Below the pieces are notes generated by a model. The model did no database searches. It was not told the DNA's origin and saw nothing but the letters and a program-made list of their open reading frames with translations. This document shows, one piece after another, positions 6,452 to 10,064 of a stretch of DNA of 10,064 nt. Numbering within the stretch: the first letter of the stretch is position 1; every line of letters starts with the position of its first letter. Source of the stretch: an uncultured Eubacteriales bacterium (GTDB lineage Bacteria; Bacillota; Clostridia; Oscillospirales; CAG-382); contig URSI01000031.1 in the NCBI GenBank assembly GCA_900550505.1, positions 1 through 10,064 of the forward strand, in the 5' to 3' direction. Made by a program: the position numbers and the translations under genes.

Positions 6452-7530
6452 CACTTGTTCTCCGCCTCGAATCTGCTCATGAAATCTACGAGCTTTTCAA
6501 CGCCTTCCTTCGGCATCGCGTTGTAAATGGAAGCACGCATACCGCCCACGGAGCGGTGTCCCTTTATGTTGACAAGACCCTCTTTTGCGGCGCCGTCGCA
6601 GAACTTCTTGTCGAGTTCGGCGTCGCCGGTGACGAAGCAAACGTTCATCATCGAACGGCATTCCTTGTCGGCAGTCGCTTTGAAAAGCTTTGAGGAATCA
6701 AGATAGTCATAAAGTATCGCCGCTTTTTCCCTGTTGCGCTTTTCGATTTCCGTCAGCCCGCCGCCTGCAAGTAGCCACTTGAACACGAGACCTGCGATGT
6801 AGATGGAGTAGCAGGGAGGAGTGTTGTACATCGAACCGTTGTCGGCCTGCACTTTGTATGACATATATATCGGAGTCTCCGGGCGCTCGTTGCCGAGCAG
6901 ATCTTCGCGCACGATCACCAAAGTCATACCGGCAGGCCCGATATTTTTCTGCGCGCCGGCGTATATAAGCCCGAACTTTGACACGTCCACCGGAGCTGAC
7001 GCTATGCAGGAGGACATATCGGCGACGAGCGGGATGTCGCCCGTGTCGGGAATGTACTGATAGGTCGTACCGAATATCGTGTTATTGAAGCAAATGTGGA
7101 CATAATCCGCATCGGCCGAGAATTGAGCGCGCTCCACATACGGGATGTATGCGAAATTCCTGTCCGCGCTCGAAGCCACTACATTCACACTGCCGTAGCG
7201 TTTGGCTTCGTCGGCAGCTTTTTTGGAGAACTGACCCGAGACGATGTAATCGGCCTTGCCGGTTTTCATAAGGTTCAGCGGCACCGCTGAGAACTGGAGA
7301 GTCGCACCTCCCTGAAGAAAAAGAACGCGGTAGTTGTCCGGAATGGAAAGCAGCTTGCGAAGGTCAGCCTCCGCTTCTCCTATGATCTTCTCATAGGGCT
7401 TTGATCTGTGGCTCATTTCCATGACGGACATACCGGTGTCGCCCTGATTTATTAACTCCTGCTGTGCTCTTGCGAGAACGTCGAGCGGAAGCATGGAGGG
7501 GCCGGCCGAAAAGTTGTAAACTCTGTTCAT
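6451..7530 (-). CDS. serC: Phosphoserine aminotransferase
   Basis: PLP-dependent aminotransferase converting 3-phosphohydroxypyruvate + glutamate to O-phosphoserine + 2-oxoglutarate, the step after SerA. It has 359 residues, full family length. N-terminal FSAGPSMLP, GGATLQFSAVPLNL (residues 74-87), HICFNNTIFGT (145-155), and the PLP region DMSSCIAS (171-178) followed by YAGAQKNIGPAG with Schiff-base Lys195 are all intact. C-terminal KGHRSVGGMRASIYN is the usual substrate-binding end. The ATG at 7528-7530 has AAAGGA about 13 nt upstream, a rather long spacing. The gene is first in the serC-serA pair, transcribed from its own promoter and divergent from secDF. No phosphoserine phosphatase (serB) gene is in the window. 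Confidence 0.97.
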   Translation of the reverse strand: MNRVYNFSAGPSMLPLDVLARAQQELINQGDTGMSVMEMSHRSKPYEKIIGEAEADLRKLLSIPDNYRVLFLQGGATLQFSAVPLNLMKTGKADYIVSGQFSKKAADEAKRYGSVNVVASSADRNFAYIPYVERAQFSADADYVHICFNNTIFGTTYQYIPDTGDIPLVADMSSCIASAPVDVSKFGLIYAGAQKNIGPAGMTLVIVREDLLGNERPETPIYMSYKVQADNGSMYNTPPCYSIYIAGLVFKWLLAGGGLTEIEKRNREKAAILYDYLDSSKLFKATADKECRSMMNVCFVTGDAELDKKFCDGAAKEGLVNIKGHRSVGGMRASIYNAMPKEGVEKLVDFMSRFEAENK

Positions 7531-7589
7531 TGGTATTTTGCGGTCCTTTCTTCAAACGCGGGATTCACCGGATGCGCAGATGCGTAATT

Positions 7590-7603
7590 CGCGGTCTACC
7601 GCG
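7590..7603 (-). promoter_or_regulatory. Hairpin in the serC leader with an alternative pairing partner
   Basis: The leader RNA of serCA (about 100 nt, minus strand) contains CGCGG and CCGCG arms closed by a 4-nt loop. A second CCGCGT copy (plus-strand ACGCGG at 7556-7561) lies 28 nt further downstream in the transcript. It can pair with the same ACGCGG arm (plus-strand CCGCGT 7599-7604) over 6 bp, so two structures compete. Just upstream, CTGATA is repeated with a 9-nt period (7606-7620). No terminator follows, and the signals of a T-box or SAM riboswitch are absent. Confidence 0.25.
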
Positions 7604-7637
7604 TGCTGATATGTCTGATAAATGACATCCAAGCTAA

Positions 7638-7666
7638 AGTATATACCAATGTCCGTCGATAGTCAA
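7638..7666 (-). promoter_or_regulatory. Sigma-A promoter of serCA
   Basis: On the minus strand TTGACT (7661-7666) and TATACT (7638-7643) are spaced by 17 nt, close to the consensus. The start site should be near 7631, leaving about 100 nt of leader before the serC ATG. An A6T6 tract at 7709-7720 lies about 45 bp upstream of the -35 box and may bend the DNA. Confidence 0.82.
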
Positions 7667-7879
7667 GGTAATTCAAGGGCGGTCATTTTAGAATAAGCCC
7701 CCCGCACGAAAAAATTTTTTGTATGTTTTCTACAAAATGTCTTTTTGTTGATGTAGATAATGGTGGATACAGTAAACCGTTATTCATTCGTATGCAAAGA
7801 CTGAAGCTACGCTATATCCGTTTGTGTGCCGACTCTCGGAGCGCTCGATTTCAGTAGGCGTGTGCGGCAAAAAATGCTC
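7667..7879. other. Central part of the serC-secDF intergenic region, no gene seen
   Basis: This is the middle of a 437-nt divergent gap. Both strands have frequent stops, and no open frame has a start and ribosome site I trust. No tRNA, 6S-like, SRP-like or riboswitch pattern was recognised. It contains a C6 run, an A6T6 tract (7709-7720), an inverted repeat (7717-7737) and an 8-nt palindrome GAGCGCTC (7839-7846). The base composition of the first half is clearly more AT-rich than that of the flanking genes. Upstream control sites for either promoter could lie here. Confidence 0.5.
7717..7737. repeat. Perfect AT-rich inverted repeat between serC and secDF
   Basis: TTTTGTA and TACAAAA form 7-bp perfect arms around a 7-nt centre. 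The repeat directly abuts the A6T6 tract. It has no GC-rich stem and only a short interrupted T run after it, so it is a poor terminator. The symmetry and its place upstream of two divergent promoters make a protein binding site more likely. No specific regulator can be named. Confidence 0.4.
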
Positions 7880-7908
7880 TTGACTTTATGGGCAAAAGCG
7901 GTTATAAT
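7880..7908 (+). promoter_or_regulatory. Sigma-A promoter of secDF
   Basis: TTGACT (7880-7885) and a perfect TATAAT (7903-7908) are separated by 17 nt. Transcription should begin around 7914-7915, giving a leader of about 53 nt. It is one of the two strongest promoters in the window by match to consensus, and it points directly into secDF. Confidence 0.88.
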
Positions 7909-7928
7909 GTAGCGGTTAAATGAGAATA

Positions 7929-7958
7929 GGACACGTCTGTGTCCGGATCATCCGGAGG
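7929..7958 (+). promoter_or_regulatory. secDF leader: two overlapping hairpins and the ribosome binding site
   Basis: Hairpin 1 has GGACAC (7929-7934) and GTGTCC (7939-7944) arms with loop GTCT. Hairpin 2 has TCCGG (7942-7946) and CCGGA (7952-7956) arms with a 5-nt loop, inside a 15-nt inverted repeat. The two share bases 7942-7944, so only one can form at a time. The right arm of hairpin 2 contains the first three bases of the GGAGG ribosome site (7954-7958), which stands 9 nt before the secDF ATG. Hairpin 1 would therefore leave the site free and hairpin 2 would partly mask it. What would switch them is unknown. Confidence 0.45.
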
Positions 7959-7967
7959 TAACGTCTT

Positions 7968-10064
7968 ATGAAATTGATCAATGCGAGAGCACTTGCGAGA
8001 TTCGTGCTCGTTTTGCTGCTCATCGCACTGGCCGCCGAACTTGCTTTGTGCGGGTTTGCGCCGCTCGGGATACCGAGCGTGCTTGAGAGCGGAGGTATAT
8101 CCCTCGGACTTGATCTGTCGGGCGGCTCAATAATTGTGTACGAGGCGCAGACCGATCTTACCGGCTCTGAACTTTCTGAGAATATGGCTGCCGTAGAGAC
8201 TCTTATGCGGGAAAGGCTGGACAATCTCGGTTATACCGAAGCAGTGGTCGCGCTTCAGGGTTCGAAGCAGATACGCATAGAGATACCGAGCGTGACGGAT
8301 CCCGAAGAGGCAGTACGTCAGATCGGTACGACGGCAAAGCTGGAGTTTAAGAACAAAGACGGAGAGATAATTATCGACGGTTCGCATATCGTAAAGGCCA
8401 CGGCACTTTACGGCGATACCGATGGCAAGGGGACTTCGTACTCTTATCTTGTGTCGATAGAGCTCACGGAGGAAGGCAAGAAGGCCTTCAAGGAAGGCAC
8501 AAAAGAAGCCGCGGGTTCGTACATAGACATATGCCTTGACGGTGAAGTTATGCAGTCTCCCACCGTCAGTGAGGAATATGCGCAGACGGGTATCGACGGT
8601 AACCCTATGATATCGCCTATCAGCGACCGCGAAGAGGCGATGTGGCTTGCATCCGTCATCACTGCCGGTCAGCTCCCGTTTGAGCTGAAGGACGTGCAGC
8701 TCCGCTCCGTCGGCTCCACATTGGGTGAAGATTCTCTGAGCACCGGTCTCATCGCGGGTGCAATAGGACTTTTGCTTGTGATCGTTTTCATGATAGCGGT
8801 CTATCGTCTGCCCGGCATTGTCGCTTCGCTTTCGCTCATCGCTTATACGGTGATAGTGACGATCCTGCTTGCCGTTTTCAAAGTCAACCTGACTCTTCCG
8901 GGAATTGCGGGCGTTATACTTTCGATAGGCATGGCGGTCGATGCAAACGTGATAATATTTGAAAGGATGAAGGAGGAGCTGAAGCTCGGCAAATCTGTGC
9001 GTGCCGCGATCAAAGCCGGTTTCTCCCGCGCTTTCTCCGCTGTTCTTGATTCAAACGTCACTACGCTGATCGCTGCCGTTACACTTTGGATATTCGGTAC
9101 CGGTACGATACAGGGGTTTGCAAAGACCCTCGCCATAGGCGTCGCCGTATCCTTCTTCACCGCAGTAACTCTTACGAGGGTGATGCTCAATCTTGTTGCG
9201 GAGATGACGGACGGCAAGATATCGTTGTTTATTTCGCGCAGGGCGCTTGCGGCACATGAGAAAAAGGCCGGTGGTTTCAGCTTTGTAAACAAGCCGCGCG
9301 TCACGTATATAGTGCTTGCCGTGGTCATAGCTGCCGGCGTTCTTTCGTTCGTCATACGCGGATTCAATATAGACCTTGACTTTGTCGGAGGTACGGAGTT
9401 CATAGTTGACCTCGGTACGAGCTTTGAGGAGGACGATGTGCGCGAGCTTGTTGACGCACAGTTTGATGAGGACGTGGTTTCGTCGGTCCGTAAGTCAGAC
9501 GGGGGAACGCAGGTCATAATCCAGACGCGCTCGCTTGACAGTGATGCCCGCAGCAAAGTCACGACAGCTCTTATAGACAAGTATTCGCTGAATGAGAGCG
9601 ACATATTGTCCGTTGATAACGTAGGTGCGTCTGTGGGACGTGAGCTGACTCGTACTACCATAATAGCGTCGCTGCTTGCCGTGGTGCTCATGCTTGTGTA
9701 TGTTTCGATAAGGTTTACGTTTCTTTCCGGGCTTTCCGCGATCATATGCCTTATCCACGATATCTTCGTGTTGCTTGTGGTGTATTCGCTGTTCCAGATC
9801 CCCATGGGCACGACGGTTATCGCAGCAATGCTGACGATCCTCGGTTACTCGATAAACGCTACGATAGTGGTGTTCGACCGCGTAAGGGATGTGCGCAAGC
9901 TCATGCCGAAAGAGGACTTCGGTACGGTGGTCGACATTTCGGTGAAGCAGACGTTCAAGCGCGCGCTGTATACCACCGTAACCACCCTTATGACGATTGG
10001 CATGGTGTATGTGCTTGGCGTTACCTCGATAAGGGAATTTGCCCTCCCGCTCATGATAGGCTTT
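7968..10064 (+). CDS. secDF: Fused protein translocase subunit SecDF, C-terminus beyond the window
   Basis: Inner-membrane RND-family protein that assists SecYEG/SecA by pulling preproteins outward using the proton motive force. 699 codons are present; the family suggests a few dozen residues are missing. There is one N-terminal membrane helix (about 11-29), then the SecD motif GLDLSGG (47-53), a large external domain, and helices at about 260-279 and 285-304. The SecD proton-path helix has GMAVDANVIIFER with Asp325. SecF begins near 435 with its own helix, then FNIDLDFVGGTEF (466-478). The SecF signature reads GYSINATIVVFDRVRD: Ala631 stands where well-studied SecF has a conserved Asp. The partner Arg665, 34 residues on, is kept. 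The ATG has GGAGG at 9 nt and its own promoter; the gene diverges from serCA. AUA is the majority Ile codon. Confidence 0.96.
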   Translation, partial: MKLINARALARFVLVLLLIALAAELALCGFAPLGIPSVLESGGISLGLDLSGGSIIVYEAQTDLTGSELSENMAAVETLMRERLDNLGYTEAVVALQGSKQIRIEIPSVTDPEEAVRQIGTTAKLEFKNKDGEIIIDGSHIVKATALYGDTDGKGTSYSYLVSIELTEEGKKAFKEGTKEAAGSYIDICLDGEVMQSPTVSEEYAQTGIDGNPMISPISDREEAMWLASVITAGQLPFELKDVQLRSVGSTLGEDSLSTGLIAGAIGLLLVIVFMIAVYRLPGIVASLSLIAYTVIVTILLAVFKVNLTLPGIAGVILSIGMAVDANVIIFERMKEELKLGKSVRAAIKAGFSRAFSAVLDSNVTTLIAAVTLWIFGTGTIQGFAKTLAIGVAVSFFTAVTLTRVMLNLVAEMTDGKISLFISRRALAAHEKKAGGFSFVNKPRVTYIVLAVVIAAGVLSFVIRGFNIDLDFVGGTEFIVDLGTSFEEDDVRELVDAQFDEDVVSSVRKSDGGTQVIIQTRSLDSDARSKVTTALIDKYSLNESDILSVDNVGASVGRELTRTTIIASLLAVVLMLVYVSIRFTFLSGLSAIICLIHDIFVLLVVYSLFQIPMGTTVIAAMLTILGYSINATIVVFDRVRDVRKLMPKEDFGTVVDISVKQTFKRALYTTVTTLMTIGMVYVLGVTSIREFALPLMIGF

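Noticed and set aside
7556..7631. T-box riboswitch before serC, suggested by GGTAGACCGCG resembling the T-box end ACCGCG
   Set aside because: The leader is only about 100 nt. It lacks the preceding specifier stem and the full AGGGUGGNACCGCG element, and no terminator follows.
7717..7748. Terminator formed by the TTTTGTA/TACAAAA repeat and the following T run
   Set aside because: The stem is almost all A-T and the T run is interrupted. No gene converges on it, because both neighbours are transcribed away from it.
7732..7761. A second plus-strand promoter using GATAAT at 7756-7761
   Set aside because: No acceptable -35 hexamer is found at 16-18 nt spacing, and there is no gene immediately downstream. 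The secDF promoter at 7880-7908 is far better.
7916..8387. Minus-strand open frames at the secDF 5' end (7916-8224 and 8127-8387)
   Set aside because: Both are antisense to the start of secDF. The strong plus-strand promoter, ribosome site and SecD motifs explain this stretch.
8843..9811. A 322-codon minus-strand open frame
   Set aside because: It is antisense to secDF, and its Ser/Thr-rich translation has no domain. The plus-strand reading gives clear SecDF motifs throughout.
1..10064. CRISPR arrays, tRNA or rRNA genes, insertion sequences, phage or defence genes
   Set aside because: Neither strand shows repeated spacer-repeat units, cloverleaf-like sequences, transposase motifs or terminal repeats. 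All long frames are accounted for by metabolic and secretion genes.

Overview
The window reads as chromosomal DNA from an anaerobic, mid-GC member of the Firmicutes/Clostridia, probably an uncultured gut-type lineage. This is inferred from gene content: a four-subunit ferredoxin-dependent 2-oxoacid oxidoreductase with a separate small ferredoxin subunit, the MEP isoprenoid genes ispD and ispF, a short ACT-domain SerA, and a fused SecDF. AUA is the commonest isoleucine codon in secDF. Ten protein genes occupy almost all of the sequence, and two of them (nagA, secDF) run off the window edges. I see no tRNA, rRNA, CRISPR array, insertion sequence or phage gene.

Region 1 (1-5217, minus strand) looks like one eight-gene operon. 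It starts at a near-ideal sigma-A promoter (5189-5217). Reading 5' to 3' on the minus strand the genes are: an unassigned P-loop NTPase; korD, vorB/korA, korB and korC (delta, alpha, beta and gamma subunits of a 2-oxoisovalerate/2-oxoglutarate:ferredoxin oxidoreductase); ispD; ispF; and the 5' 60% or so of nagA. Gene junctions are overlaps or gaps of at most 11 nt. The oxidoreductase cleaves branched-chain or other 2-oxoacids to acyl-CoA and reduces ferredoxin. IspD and IspF make the cyclodiphosphate intermediate of isoprenoid synthesis, and NagA feeds amino sugar into glycolysis or wall synthesis.

Region 2 (5229-7666, minus strand) is a compact serine-biosynthesis operon, serC-serA. It has its own sigma-A promoter (7638-7666), a stop/start overlap between the genes, and a clear rho-independent terminator (5229-5266) that separates it from the operon downstream.

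Region 3 (7531-7967) is a 437-nt divergent intergenic region with the serC promoter on one side and an excellent secDF promoter on the other. The middle has no gene I can support, only an AT-rich inverted repeat. The short secDF leader can fold into two mutually exclusive hairpins, one of which covers part of the ribosome binding site.

Region 4 (7968-10064, plus strand) is secDF, the proton-driven accessory factor of the Sec translocon, missing its C-terminal end. It carries Ala at the position of the SecF aspartate that is usually conserved in the proton pathway.

Most of the window is housekeeping metabolism. The least understood parts are the P-loop NTPase that leads the oxidoreductase operon, the secDF leader, and the SecF Asp-to-Ala substitution.
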